From Winogradskyella vincentii (GTDB lineage Bacteria; Bacteroidota; Bacteroidia; Flavobacteriales; Flavobacteriaceae): a DNA stretch of 64,000 bases. Where the stretch lies: positions 1 to 64,000 of the forward strand of contig NZ_JAIUJS010000009.1 in assembly GCF_020166345.1 (NCBI RefSeq), written 5' to 3'. Below the pieces are notes generated by a model. The model made no database searches and was not told where the DNA came from. It saw only the letters and a list, made by a program, of their open reading frames with translations. The position numbers and the translations under genes were made by a program. This document shows positions 1 to 8,124 of the stretch, piece by piece (position 1 is the stretch's first letter; each line of letters opens with the position of its first letter).

Positions 1-246
1 CCCTGCAACGCATTGTCATTCCTGCGAAGGCAGGAATCTTATTGTAATTTATCTTTGGTGTATCTCGATCTCGCAGATTTACCTTCGGTTTATCTACGTT
101 TGGAAGCTGTACAATAGTGAAAACCCTGCAAGGCTTTGTCATTCCTGCGAAGGCAGGAATCTTATTGTAATTTATCTTTGGTGTATCTCGATCTCGCAGA
201 TTTACCTTCGGTTTATCTTCGTTGGGGAGCTTTACAATAGTGAAAA
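1..246. repeat. Two tandem copies of a 123-bp repeat
   Basis: Two near-identical copies start at 1 and 124, both opening with CCCTGCAA and ending in ACAATAGTGAAAA. Each contains a perfect 8-bp inverted repeat, ATTCCTGC-GAAG-GCAGGAAT (18-37 and 141-160). Differences between copies are few and scattered, as in a recent duplication. I see no reading frame that uses the repeat. The left edge is cut by the window, so the copy number is unknown. Confidence 0.85.
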
Positions 247-393
247 CCCTGCAACGCTACGCGTTGGCCAGGCTTTTTTTATGCGCCTTCACTTGCAAAC
301 AGGTTTGTGTTTAAGAGATTTAAAGAATCTGCGTTTGGGGAGCTTTACAATAGTGAAAACCCTGCAACGCTGCGCGTTGGCCAGGCTTTTTTT
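247..393. repeat. Degenerate continuation of the tandem repeat with terminator-like hairpins
   Basis: The CCCTGCAACGCT start of the repeat recurs at 247 and 360, and the TTTACAATAGTGAAAA tail recurs before 360, but the middle of the unit is replaced. In both copies CCTGCAACGC pairs with GCGTTGGCCAGG, leaving a two-base GC bulge, and is followed by a run of seven T. This gives a Rho-independent-terminator-like shape on the plus strand. They could end transcription of a gene to the left of the window. Confidence 0.6.
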
Positions 394-433
394 ATACCAC
401 CGCACTTAAAAGCAAGCTTTACGTTTGTGGCAT

Positions 434-467
434 AAAAAAACCCTGTACATTTCTGTACAGGGTTTTT
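434..467. terminator. Bidirectional terminator downstream of tRNA-Met
   Basis: AAAAACCCTGTACA pairs perfectly with TGTACAGGGTTTTT across a TTTC loop. The A/T arms give a T-run on either strand. It lies just past the 3' end of the minus-strand tRNA-Met, which it probably terminates. Confidence 0.8.
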
Positions 468-474
468 ACTGCTG

Positions 475-548
475 TAGCGAGATCGAGATTTGAACTCGAG
501 ACCTCCGGGTTATGAATCCGACGCTCTAACCAACTGAGCTACCTCGCC
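475..548 (-). tRNA. tRNA-Met (CAT anticodon)
   Basis: The 74-nt cloverleaf reads on the minus strand. The acceptor GGCGAGG pairs with TCTCGCT (two G-T wobbles), the D arm is GCTC...GAGC, the anticodon loop is TTCATAA, and the T stem TCGAG/CTCGA has loop TTCAAAT. CAT is most simply elongator Met, but sequence alone does not exclude a lysidine-modified tRNA-Ile. The closing pair of the anticodon stem is an A-C mismatch. No CCA is encoded. Confidence 0.9.
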
Positions 549-561
549 ATAATTGCGGGTG

Positions 562-592
562 CAAATATAAAAACAAATTCTACGACAACAAA
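562..592 (-). promoter_or_regulatory. Promoter of tRNA-Met
   Basis: On the minus strand, TTTG (589-592) is followed after exactly 19 bases by TATATTTG (562-569). This matches the Bacteroidota -33/-7 consensus TTTG-N19-TAnnTTTG. The -7 box is 13 nt upstream of the tRNA 5' end. Confidence 0.7.
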
Positions 593-677
593 CCAATCAT
601 TCTAAAAAAATAATTTTATAATAAAGTTTTGAATTGTACCATAATTGTATATATTGACCACATAATACTAACAGTAA

Positions 678-1070
678 ATGGACGATAAAGAAAAATTTGA
701 AATGGAGTTTGTGATACACGCATCACCTTCATTATTATACCAATACATATCTACACCTTCTGGACTTTCGGAGTGGTTTGCAGACAATGTAAATTCTCGT
801 GGTGAGTTATTTACCTTTATTTGGGACGGATCGGAAGAGCAAGCAAAATTACTAAGCAAAAAAAGTAGCGAGCGTATTAAATTCCGCTGGTTAGAAGACG
901 ATGAAGAGGGTGCTAGCTATTACTTTGAGTTGCGCATACAGGTAGATGAGATCACAAAAGACGTGTCTCTTATGGTAACGGATTTTGCTGACGAGGATGA
1001 GGTAGAGGAAGCTAAAATGCTATGGGAAAATCAAATCTCTAGCCTTAAACAAGTTTTAGGTTCTGCTTAA
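678..1070 (+). CDS. START-like domain protein (SRPBCC superfamily)
   Basis: A 130-residue acidic protein without signal peptide or membrane segment. The pattern EFVIHASPSLLYQYISTPSG-LSEWFAD near the N terminus, followed by alternating strands and an amphipathic C-terminal helix (about residues 108-128), fits the START-like/AHSA1 helix-grip fold that binds a hydrophobic ligand in a cavity. The length matches the Bacteroidota START-like family, whose ligand is unknown. It is followed by the class IV aminotransferase in the same direction, with a promoter-like box between them. Confidence 0.75.
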   Translation: MDDKEKFEMEFVIHASPSLLYQYISTPSGLSEWFADNVNSRGELFTFIWDGSEEQAKLLSKKSSERIKFRWLEDDEEGASYYFELRIQVDEITKDVSLMVTDFADEDEVEEAKMLWENQISSLKQVLGSA

Positions 1071-1092
1071 CACGTAACTAACTATTCTATTA

Positions 1093-1100
1093 TATCTTTG
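1093..1100 (+). promoter_or_regulatory. Candidate -7 box for the aminotransferase gene
   Basis: TATCTTTG matches TAnnTTTG and lies 38 nt before the ATG at 1139. No TTTG is seen at the expected -33 position, so only half of the consensus is present. Confidence 0.45.
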
Positions 1101-1138
1101 TCTCGATTTTTTACAACATAAATCGGGACATTTTTTTT

Positions 1139-1987
1139 ATGGTAAATTTTAACGGTAAACTTGTAGAGGCAACAGACTCTAAATTAACTTCTGAGAATAG
1201 AGGCTACAAGTACGGTGATGCACTTTTTGAAACCCTTAAAGTGGTAAACAGTAAAATCTTCTTTTGGGAAGATCATTACTTTAGACTCATGGCATCCATG
1301 CGTATTATGCGAATGGATATTCCTATGAATTTTACTATGGAATTTCTAGAAGAAGAAATCCTTAAAACCGTTGAAGCCAATGGCCTAAGCAATAGCGTTG
1401 CGCGCGTACGCCTTAATGTAGATAGAGGAGAAGGTGGTAAGTATTTACCAGGTGAAGATGCAAGCATTAATTACAATATTGTTGCAGAAACACATCCCAA
1501 TCCGTTCTATACTATTGATGATGCGTTTTATGAAGTAGATCTATACAAAGACTACTATATGGCGCCTGGTTTATTATCTGGTTTAAAATCTAATAACAAA
1601 GCCATACAGGTTATTGGTAGCATTTATGCTAAAGAAAATGACCTGAACAATTGTTTGGTGCTCAATACCAATAAAAGTGTTATTGAAGCATTAAACGGTA
1701 ATCTGTTTTTGGTAAAAGGCGACCGCATAAAAACACCACCTTTAGAAGACGGTTGTTTAAAAGGTATTATGCGACAGCAGGTTTTGGAGGTATTGCGTAA
1801 AGATGTGAACCTTATTGTTGAGGAAGCGTCTATATCGCCTTTTGAACTTCAAAAAGCAGATGAGCTGTTTATTACCAATGTGATTGTTGGTATTCAGCCT
1901 ATTTCAAAATATCGCAAGAAGGACTATGGCTCTGAATTCGCCAAATCAGTGATCACTAAGATAAACGCAAAACTCCGCTTAGCTTAA
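1139..1987 (+). CDS. Class IV PLP-dependent aminotransferase (IlvE/PabC-like)
   Basis: A 282-residue cytosolic enzyme of fold type IV. The N terminus (NFNGKLVEATD, then RGYKYGDALFET at 21-32) is the class IV signature. The PLP lysine is probably K150 in GLKSNNK. A later E-A-L-N-G-N-L-F segment (E183) and the TPPLEDGCLKGIMR stretch (199-212) complete the cofactor pocket. The family includes branched-chain aminotransferase and aminodeoxychorismate lyase (folate branch), and residues visible here do not decide between them. Its position next to the START-like and YqgE genes is typical for Flavobacteriaceae. Confidence 0.85.
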   Translation: MVNFNGKLVEATDSKLTSENRGYKYGDALFETLKVVNSKIFFWEDHYFRLMASMRIMRMDIPMNFTMEFLEEEILKTVEANGLSNSVARVRLNVDRGEGGKYLPGEDASINYNIVAETHPNPFYTIDDAFYEVDLYKDYYMAPGLLSGLKSNNKAIQVIGSIYAKENDLNNCLVLNTNKSVIEALNGNLFLVKGDRIKTPPLEDGCLKGIMRQQVLEVLRKDVNLIVEEASISPFELQKADELFITNVIVGIQPISKYRKKDYGSEFAKSVITKINAKLRLA

Positions 1988-2289
1988 CAATTAGAGTCTA
2001 TTCGCAAACTTGATAATTGATTTCCGACATGGTCGGAAGCAACGATTTTCAGAAATAATGAGTGAGACTTATTAATCATTCCAAAATTTAAGGATTGAAG
2101 GATCTAGTGGATTCAAATTTCTATTCCGATTGTATTGGCGAGTGGTACGTAGTAATTTCCTAATAAATCGTTTTGACTTTTTGATTCGTTTTGTGTCAAG
2201 ACAAATGCGATAGCATTCATGACTTCCGCTTTAATAAAATCGAGGTGCCAGGAATAAAATGAATAGAATTAAAAAAGAAACTATGGATA
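1988..2289. other. Intergenic region with a startless reading frame, possible relic
   Basis: About 300 bases between convergent genes. On the minus strand an open frame runs from an in-frame stop near 2228 to the stop at 2072-2074, giving about 52 codons, rich in Arg and Lys (it includes KKSKRFIRKLLRTTRQYNRN), without an ATG. An overlapping frame has an ATG but only 35 codons. CCGACATGGTCGG at 2023-2035 is a small hairpin. This may be a decayed gene end or a dispersed repeat rather than an active gene. Confidence 0.35.
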
Positions 2290-2841
2290 TTAATTATAAC
2301 TTGGATTCTCTGGTGCATTAGACCAAATGCTATAATCACCACCTAATTCTAACATTTTTTCGCGCCAGAAGGTGGTACAACTTTTAGAAATGATCTGGTT
2401 GTCGTATTCATTTTCAGAAACCAACCAAGCATTAGATTCTAATTCATTATCTAATTGCTCTTCTGCCCAACCTGAGTAGCCAAGGAAAAACCGTATGTCG
2501 TCCTGAGAGATTTTATCAGAATTAATAAGGTCTAAAACCACACTAAAGTCACCACCCCAAAAAATACCGTTTGAGATTTCTACACTATTAGGTATAAGCT
2601 CAGGTGATTTATGAATAAAATAAAGATTGTCTTGTTCTACTGGACCGCCATTATAGATGGTAAAATCAGATTCTGTACCTTCAACTAAATCCTTTAGGTT
2701 ATATTCTAAAGGTTTATTTAAGATAAAACCCACTGAACCTAGTGCGTTGTGATCCGCTAATAGAATCACGGCACGGTTAAATGAAATATCTCCGATTATG
2801 GATGGCTCTGCAATGAGTAAATTGCCTTTTTCGGGTTTCAT
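2290..2841 (-). CDS. YqgE/AlgH family protein (UPF0301)
   Basis: A 183-residue soluble protein with the family hallmarks. The N-terminal KGNLLIAEPSIIGDISFNRA is followed by VILLADHNALGSVGFILNKPL, then IYNGGPVEQDNLYFIH and the FFLGYSGWAEEQLDNEL block. The length matches the family. No biochemical activity is established for YqgE. AlgH is named from alginate regulation in Pseudomonas, which does not transfer here. It sits upstream of HU in reverse orientation, in the usual flavobacterial order. Confidence 0.9.
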   Translation of the reverse strand: MKPEKGNLLIAEPSIIGDISFNRAVILLADHNALGSVGFILNKPLEYNLKDLVEGTESDFTIYNGGPVEQDNLYFIHKSPELIPNSVEISNGIFWGGDFSVVLDLINSDKISQDDIRFFLGYSGWAEEQLDNELESNAWLVSENEYDNQIISKSCTTFWREKMLELGGDYSIWSNAPENPSYN

Positions 2842-2929
2842 GTTTTTGATTGTTAGCGTTCAAAGGGTTAACTAAATCTAGGTTATTTTTATGAAATACA
2901 CAACTTTAGCTCTTTAAACTTAGGGCAAT

Positions 2930-2955
2930 AAAAAAACCCGCTCATTGAGCGGGCT
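2930..2955 (-). terminator. Terminator of the HU gene
   Basis: CCCGCTC (2937-2943) and GAGCGGG (2947-2953) form a perfect GC-rich stem with an ATT loop. It is flanked by an A-run on the plus strand that becomes a T-run for minus-strand transcripts. It lies 25-40 nt past the HU stop codon. Confidence 0.85.
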
Positions 2956-2977
2956 TCTTATATAAAATAAAAATATC

Positions 2978-3250
2978 TTAGTTTACAGCGCTATTTAAGT
3001 CAGATCCTGCCTTAAATTTTACTACATTTTTAGCTTTTATTTTGATTGTTTTACCAGTCTGTGGGTTTCTTCCATCTCTCGCAGCTCTTCTAGATACTGA
3101 CCAAGAACCAAAACCAACTAAAGAAACTCTGTTACCTTTTTGTAAAGATCCTTCGATATCAATTAATAAAGAGTCTAATGCTTTCTTAGCAGCAGCTTTA
3201 GTGATACCAGCATTCTCTGCCATACCATTGATTAAATCTGTTTTGTTCAT
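2978..3250 (-). CDS. HU family DNA-binding protein
   Basis: A 90-residue histone-like protein. The N-terminal helices (MNKTDLINGMAENAGITKAA) form the dimer core. GFGSWSVSRRAARDGRNPQTG (about 47-67) is the beta arm, with the DNA-intercalating proline in RNPQTG, followed by the basic KTIKIKAKNVVKFKAG. It bends and compacts DNA as a dimer. Length and motif order are canonical. It has its own terminator, so it is probably monocistronic. Confidence 0.95.
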   Translation of the reverse strand: MNKTDLINGMAENAGITKAAAKKALDSLLIDIEGSLQKGNRVSLVGFGSWSVSRRAARDGRNPQTGKTIKIKAKNVVKFKAGSDLNSAVN

Positions 3251-3446
3251 AAAATTTTAAATTTAAATTGTTAAAAATTCGGTTTTTAATAATAGTTGTT
3301 AAAAATCCGTACACAAATTTATGAGTAATATTAAGCTACGCAAGTAATAGCAAGGGAAAGCAGCGATTTTGTTAATAAGTTGAGCCTTTTGTTAATAAAG
3401 CAATGCATTTTGTCGGATATTTTCCTAGGTCAATGATAATAAGGGC

Positions 3447-4406
3447 TTAGAGAAGTTTTGCGGTTTCGGCAAACTTAAATCCGTTTAAAAGTGATTTTAC
3501 GTCCATTTTTCGCTTTCCAGGAAGCTGTATTTCCTTAATAATTATATAACCGCCTTTGCATGCAACTTCTAAATGGTCCTTATTAATAAGGAGATGTCCT
3601 GCTTTAAGATTATGGTCTTCTGTATTCTTTTCAACAGCAAATAACTTTACCGTTAACGGTTCGTCTTCATCATTGTCTAAATAGCACCATGCGGCAGGAA
3701 ATGGATTTAGTCCTCTAACTTTATTATATATGGTATCTAAATTTTCAGACCAATCAATTTTACAATTGTCACGATTGAGTTTATAGGCTGTTTTTAAATC
3801 TTCGGATTTTGGTTGTACGGTTGTTGAAACTTCATCCGCTTCAATCTGTTCTACGGTTTTAATAACCAATTCGCTACCAAGCGCCATTAAGTCATCATGA
3901 AGCTCACCAACAGTTGTATCATGTCCTATAGCTGTGCTTTCGGACATAATGATTGCGCCTGTGTCAATTTTCTCATCAATGAAGAAGGTAGTTACACCAG
4001 TTTTGGTTTCACCATTAATAATGGCCCAATGAATAGGCGCAGCACCTCTGTATTGTGGTAGTAAGGATGCATGGAGATTAAAAGTACCGTATTCTGGCAT
4101 TTGCCAAACCACTTTTGGTAACATTCTAAACGCTACCACAATTTGAAGGTTGGCTTTTAAACTTTCAAGCTCTTCAATAAAGGATTCTGCCTTAAGATTT
4201 GTAGGCTGTAATATGTTTAAATTATGCTCTAAGGCAAACTGTTTTACTGCCGAGGCTCTTAATTTTCTACCACGACCTGCAGGTTTGTCTGGAGCAGTTA
4301 TAACACCAACAACATTATAATTATGGTCTAAGAGTGATTTTAGTGTTGCCACGGCAAAATCTGGTGTGCCCATAAATACAATTCTTATATCTCGTTTAGC
4401 TGTCAT
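3447..4406 (-). CDS. fmt: Methionyl-tRNA formyltransferase
   Basis: A 319-residue cytosolic enzyme that formylates initiator Met-tRNA with 10-formyl-tetrahydrofolate. N-terminal RIVFMGTPDFAVATL opens the Rossmann-like domain. The catalytic NLHASLLPQYRGAAPIHWAI block, with its His and the SLLPxYRG signature, is present and is followed by DTGAIIM. The C-terminal part (from about 205) is the oligonucleotide-binding domain. It overlaps the stop of recQ by 4 nt (ATGA), so the two are probably co-translated. Confidence 0.95.
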   Translation of the reverse strand: MTAKRDIRIVFMGTPDFAVATLKSLLDHNYNVVGVITAPDKPAGRGRKLRASAVKQFALEHNLNILQPTNLKAESFIEELESLKANLQIVVAFRMLPKVVWQMPEYGTFNLHASLLPQYRGAAPIHWAIINGETKTGVTTFFIDEKIDTGAIIMSESTAIGHDTTVGELHDDLMALGSELVIKTVEQIEADEVSTTVQPKSEDLKTAYKLNRDNCKIDWSENLDTIYNKVRGLNPFPAAWCYLDNDEDEPLTVKLFAVEKNTEDHNLKAGHLLINKDHLEVACKGGYIIIKEIQLPGKRKMDVKSLLNGFKFAETAKLL

Positions 4407-6298
4407 AATTTTTTGTAGGTATTTGTTGCTGTTATTTCTATTTTATTTATTTCCACTAATTCCGAAAGGCTTTTCAGTAGTAGCGTTTCCGTACATTTCA
4501 ATTGATTTAATAATTGTCGCGAAGTTAAATCTTCTTGCTCTAACGCTTTCAATATTTGTTCAGAAAGGGTTTTGGTTTCAGTTGCATTAGCTAAAGATTG
4601 ACTTGCCAAACACACCGAGCATTTACCACAATCTTCTGAAACAGTTTCACCAAAATATGCTAATAACTGTTTGCTTTTACATTCTGTGTCATTATTAATA
4701 TACGCTATTACGGCTTCGATCTGCTGATGTTTCAATTGATGTTGATGCTCTATGGTTTTAGCAATAGGATTAATGGTAATCTCATCTTCACGTGGTTGTA
4801 AAAATGTTATTTCAGAATCCGTATTGGCGATTTGGAGCTTAATGATATTGTCTTTTTCTAATAGTTTCAGTTGTTCTATAACCTTGGTTTCAGAGAGGTT
4901 GGATTTGCTGATCACCAAGTTGAGATTTACTTTGGTATCATAATCAAAAATACCACCATAGGTTCTTAAAAGTACCTTAACCAAGGTATTGAGATCCAAA
5001 TGTTTCTCTAGGTATTTAAACAACTGGTCATTGGAAATGACAAACTGAATCTTGGTTCTAAAATTAAAGTGTTGCGTTAAGGCTATAATTCCGTTTCTAT
5101 CTAATGCCAACAACACATTGTAGGTCATACTTGCGTTGAGCTTATAGGTAGTGCAAAAGGATTTAAAATCAAGTTGATGCTGGCTGTTTTCACCTTCGCC
5201 ATAAGACACCTGAAAATAGTTGCAAAGCTTATTATACACCAATTTTATGTACTCAATAGATGGTAAGGTGCTTAAAAATTGGCTTTTAAGATGATCTTCA
5301 TCTATATGCTGTTTTAAGATAAATGCATAGGCATCATTGCCATCGCGACCTGCACGACCAGCCTCTTGATAATAACTTTCTAAACTTTCTGGTAAATTGA
5401 AATGTATTACTGTTTTTACATTAGCCTTATCAATTCCCATTCCAAAAGCAGTAGTGGCAATCATTATTTCTGTTTTGCCATCGGTCCATTGCTGCAATCG
5501 GTCTTGTTTTTCTTTATTGGTAATACCTCCATGATAAAAGGTTGTAGAAAATCCTCTGGCGCCCAGATAATTATGGATATCCTTCGTGGCACGACGATTT
5601 CTCACATATATAATAGAGGAACCAGAATGTTTGGTCAATAAATGCTCTAGCTTATAGAGTTTATCATCGGTATGGATGACATGATACCCAATATTAGGTC
5701 TGCTAAATGAGGCCTTAAAAATCTTTGGAGCCACAAAATCTAAGTTGTCAATAATATCATCTACAATATTATGCTTAGCCGTAGCCGTAAGCGCTATACA
5801 ATTAACATGAGGATGAATGTCTCTAAGTAGTTTTATGTTATTGTAAGCTGGTCTAAAGTCGTTTCCCCATTGGCTAATACAATGTGCTTCATCAACCGCA
5901 ATAAGATTAACTTTCATTTGAGCGATACGCTCTTGTACTAATGGCTGTTGTAAACGCTCTGGTGATAAGTACAAGAATTTGTAGTTACCATAAATGCAGT
6001 TGTCTAAAAGTGTATCTAATTCACTATAAGAAATACCTGAAGTTAAGGCTATAGCTTTTATACCTTTACGTTTTAGTGATGTTACCTGATCTTTCATTAA
6101 GGCAATTAAGGGCGATACCACGATACAAATGCCTTCTTTAATAAGCGCTGGTACCTGAAAGCAAATGGATTTGCCACCACCTGTTGGCAATAGGGCAAAG
6201 GTGTCCTCATTATCAAGAACAGCTGTAATAATGTCTTCTTGTAATGGTCTAAAGGAGGTATAATTCCAGTAACGCTCTAAAACTTCAATTGGATGCAT
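4403..6298 (-). CDS. recQ: RecQ-type ATP-dependent DNA helicase, no HRDC domain
   Basis: A 631-residue superfamily 2 helicase (3'-5'). Walker A is LLPTGGGKS (36-44), the DEAH box is VDEAHCISQWGNDFRPAY (from about 134), and motif VI is QEAGRAGRDG. A zinc-binding stretch has Cys in ECKSKQLL and EDCGKCSVC near 545-570. After it comes a winged-helix-like tail (LTSRQLLNQLKCTETLLLKSL) and no recognisable HRDC domain, unlike E. coli RecQ. It overlaps fmt (4 nt) and the upstream ATPase gene (1 nt, TAATG). Confidence 0.93.
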   Translation of the reverse strand: MHPIEVLERYWNYTSFRPLQEDIITAVLDNEDTFALLPTGGGKSICFQVPALIKEGICIVVSPLIALMKDQVTSLKRKGIKAIALTSGISYSELDTLLDNCIYGNYKFLYLSPERLQQPLVQERIAQMKVNLIAVDEAHCISQWGNDFRPAYNNIKLLRDIHPHVNCIALTATAKHNIVDDIIDNLDFVAPKIFKASFSRPNIGYHVIHTDDKLYKLEHLLTKHSGSSIIYVRNRRATKDIHNYLGARGFSTTFYHGGITNKEKQDRLQQWTDGKTEIMIATTAFGMGIDKANVKTVIHFNLPESLESYYQEAGRAGRDGNDAYAFILKQHIDEDHLKSQFLSTLPSIEYIKLVYNKLCNYFQVSYGEGENSQHQLDFKSFCTTYKLNASMTYNVLLALDRNGIIALTQHFNFRTKIQFVISNDQLFKYLEKHLDLNTLVKVLLRTYGGIFDYDTKVNLNLVISKSNLSETKVIEQLKLLEKDNIIKLQIANTDSEITFLQPREDEITINPIAKTIEHQHQLKHQQIEAVIAYINNDTECKSKQLLAYFGETVSEDCGKCSVCLASQSLANATETKTLSEQILKALEQEDLTSRQLLNQLKCTETLLLKSLSELVEINKIEITATNTYKKL

Positions 6299-6840
6299 TA
6301 TTGCAAATTTAATACCTCTAGAACGAAATCGGAGCGTTTTTCTATGGTTTCGAAGGGTACATCAATGAGTTGATACCCAAATCGCATATAAGTTTTTAAT
6401 AAGTGATGGTGAATTTCAATCGCCTGCTCAAAATTTTCATAGCGTTCACTGTCGCTCGTAAATATTTCTTGCCATGGTGCCAATACAAAAACATAATCGT
6501 ATTGGTGTGCTTCACAGGTCTCTATGAATTGGTTTGGATAATCATCGCCAATAAAATCCATATACGCCAAAACGTCAGGTAACCCTCTGTCTAAGAAAAC
6601 CACATTGCCAGATTCTTGAGTGGCGTTTAAATACTGTTGTTTTCTGCCTTCTAAAAGCTTTTTGCTAAACAGTAGTGGTTTGGTTAAAAAAAGTTGCTCT
6701 ATACCGTCTTTTCTGGCCTGTAAGGTAACCTGACGAGAGATTTCTTCGTAACAAAGAAATCCTCTTGACTTTAGATGATTTATTATGGAGGATTTACCTG
6801 TCCCAGGACCACCAGTAATTACAATTTTCTTTGGATTCAA
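6298..6840 (-). CDS. AAA_28-type P-loop ATPase/kinase
   Basis: A 180-residue protein with a clear Walker A (VITGGPGTGKSS, about 7-18), a mid-protein VVFLDRGLPDVLAYMDF segment that acts as Walker B or nucleoside-binding region, and a C-terminal LID-like portion. It resembles the NadR C-terminal kinase and AAA_28 families. The substrate is not evident. It is the first gene of a three-gene minus-strand unit with recQ and fmt, joined by 1- and 4-nt overlaps. Confidence 0.8.
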   Translation of the reverse strand: MNPKKIVITGGPGTGKSSIINHLKSRGFLCYEEISRQVTLQARKDGIEQLFLTKPLLFSKKLLEGRKQQYLNATQESGNVVFLDRGLPDVLAYMDFIGDDYPNQFIETCEAHQYDYVFVLAPWQEIFTSDSERYENFEQAIEIHHHLLKTYMRFGYQLIDVPFETIEKRSDFVLEVLNLQ

Positions 6841-7066
6841 ATTGGCAATATTTTTGCAGTAAAATTCGTGATAAAAAATTAGACAGAAAAATGTAGGGAT
6901 AAGAACCCATTTGGTCTTTTGGCATTTAAGTGAAAATTAAGCATTTTGAAGTCAATTGAAGCCTTTTTTGAATTGCATCGCATCGCTACGGAATGATGAA
7001 AAGTCGAAAAGTTAATTCAATAGACCAATTTTTTAACTAATGGTAAAAGATTAGATGAGTTCTAAT

Positions 7067-7074
7067 TATCTTTG
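7067..7074 (+). promoter_or_regulatory. Candidate -7 box for the DUF493 gene
   Basis: TATCTTTG matches TAnnTTTG, 18 nt before the ATG at 7093. It supports 7093 as the start rather than the upstream in-frame TTG at 7072, which falls inside this box. Confidence 0.55.
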
Positions 7075-7092
7075 CAACTGAAAAATATTGAT

Positions 7093-7386
7093 ATGAGCGA
7101 CGCCAATAAATCGGAAGAATTTTACAGCAAACTAAAAATACAACTGCAAGACACAGCCATGTGGCCAACCACTTATTTATATAAGTTTATCGTTATTTCT
7201 GAAACAGAAAAGATAGATAATCTTAAGGGGCTTTTTAATCATTTAGGAGCGGTTATAAATACCAGAGCTTCAAAAAATGGTAAGTATACTAGCATATCAA
7301 TTAACGTACGCATGAAAAACCCAGATACGGTAATAGCGAAATACCAAGAAGTAGCAGAAAAAATCGAAGGTGTAATTTCCCTTTAA
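7093..7386 (+). CDS. DUF493 family protein (YbeD-like)
   Basis: A 97-residue protein with an ACT-like ferredoxin fold. Recognisable pieces are the TTYLYKFIVIS strand, then GAVINTRASKNGKYTSISINVRM, typical of DUF493/YbeD. The ATG at 7093 is preferred because an upstream TTG lies within the -7 box. No catalytic residues are expected. It heads a plus-strand run with DUF4290 and murA. Confidence 0.85.
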   Translation: MSDANKSEEFYSKLKIQLQDTAMWPTTYLYKFIVISETEKIDNLKGLFNHLGAVINTRASKNGKYTSISINVRMKNPDTVIAKYQEVAEKIEGVISL

Positions 7387-7477
7387 ATTTCTTTTAGGCT
7401 TCATTATTTTTTGTACTTTGCAACAAAACCTAAAGACTACGGGTTTTTAATTTTGTTTACTACACATTTTAATAATT

Positions 7478-8119
7478 TTGATAGACGATTTAGAATACAA
7501 CACAGAACGAGAGCATTTGATAATACCAGAATATGGACGTCATTTGCAGAAGATGATCAATCATGCTAAAACGCGTGAAACCAAAGAAGAACGAAACAAA
7601 TTAGCAAAAGCTATTATTTCTGTAATGGGAAATCTACAACCACATTTAAGAGATGTGCCAGATTTTCAGCATAAATTATGGGATCAGCTTTTTATAATGG
7701 CCAACTTTGAATTAGATGCGGACTCTCCTTACGAGATGCCATCTAAAGAGGAATTAGCTTCGAGACCAGATCCGTTGAATTATCCTCAGAATCATCCTAA
7801 GTACCGTTTTTATGGAAACAACATTAAAACAATGATTGATGTTGCACGCACATGGGAGACTGGTGAAATGAAAGAGGCGTTAACCTATACCATTGCAAAT
7901 CATATGAAGAAGTGCTATCTCAACTGGAATAAAGATAGTGTTGAAGATACAGTGATTTTCGAGCATTTATTTGAATTATCTGATGGAGAAATTGACCTTA
8001 GAAATAGTGAAGAGGATTTAAGTGATTCTTCAAGCTTATTGCGTACAAAATCTAAATATAGTAGCAAAGGTGGCAAAAAGCCCAAAAAGAAATATTCTAG
8101 TAATAGAAAACGTTACTAA
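7478..8119 (+). CDS. DUF4290 domain-containing protein
   Basis: A 213-residue soluble protein specific to Bacteroidota. The conserved core includes EYNTEREHLIIPEYGRHLQ and, later, DPLNYPQNHPKYRFYGNNI. The C-terminal 30 residues are a basic Ser/Lys/Gly tail (KGGKKPKKKYSSNRKRY), which suggests nucleic-acid or ribosome contact; this is inference. No in-frame ATG precedes the conserved N terminus, so a TTG start at 7478 is the best reading. It lies 5 nt upstream of murA, as is common in the phylum. Confidence 0.85.
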   Translation: MIDDLEYNTEREHLIIPEYGRHLQKMINHAKTRETKEERNKLAKAIISVMGNLQPHLRDVPDFQHKLWDQLFIMANFELDADSPYEMPSKEELASRPDPLNYPQNHPKYRFYGNNIKTMIDVARTWETGEMKEALTYTIANHMKKCYLNWNKDSVEDTVIFEHLFELSDGEIDLRNSEEDLSDSSSLLRTKSKYSSKGGKKPKKKYSSNRKRY

Positions 8120-8124
8120 AACGT

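Noticed and set aside
1-400. CRISPR-like array at the left end because of repeated units.
   Set aside because: Units are 113-123 bp, contiguous and without unique spacers of constant size; no cas genes are nearby.
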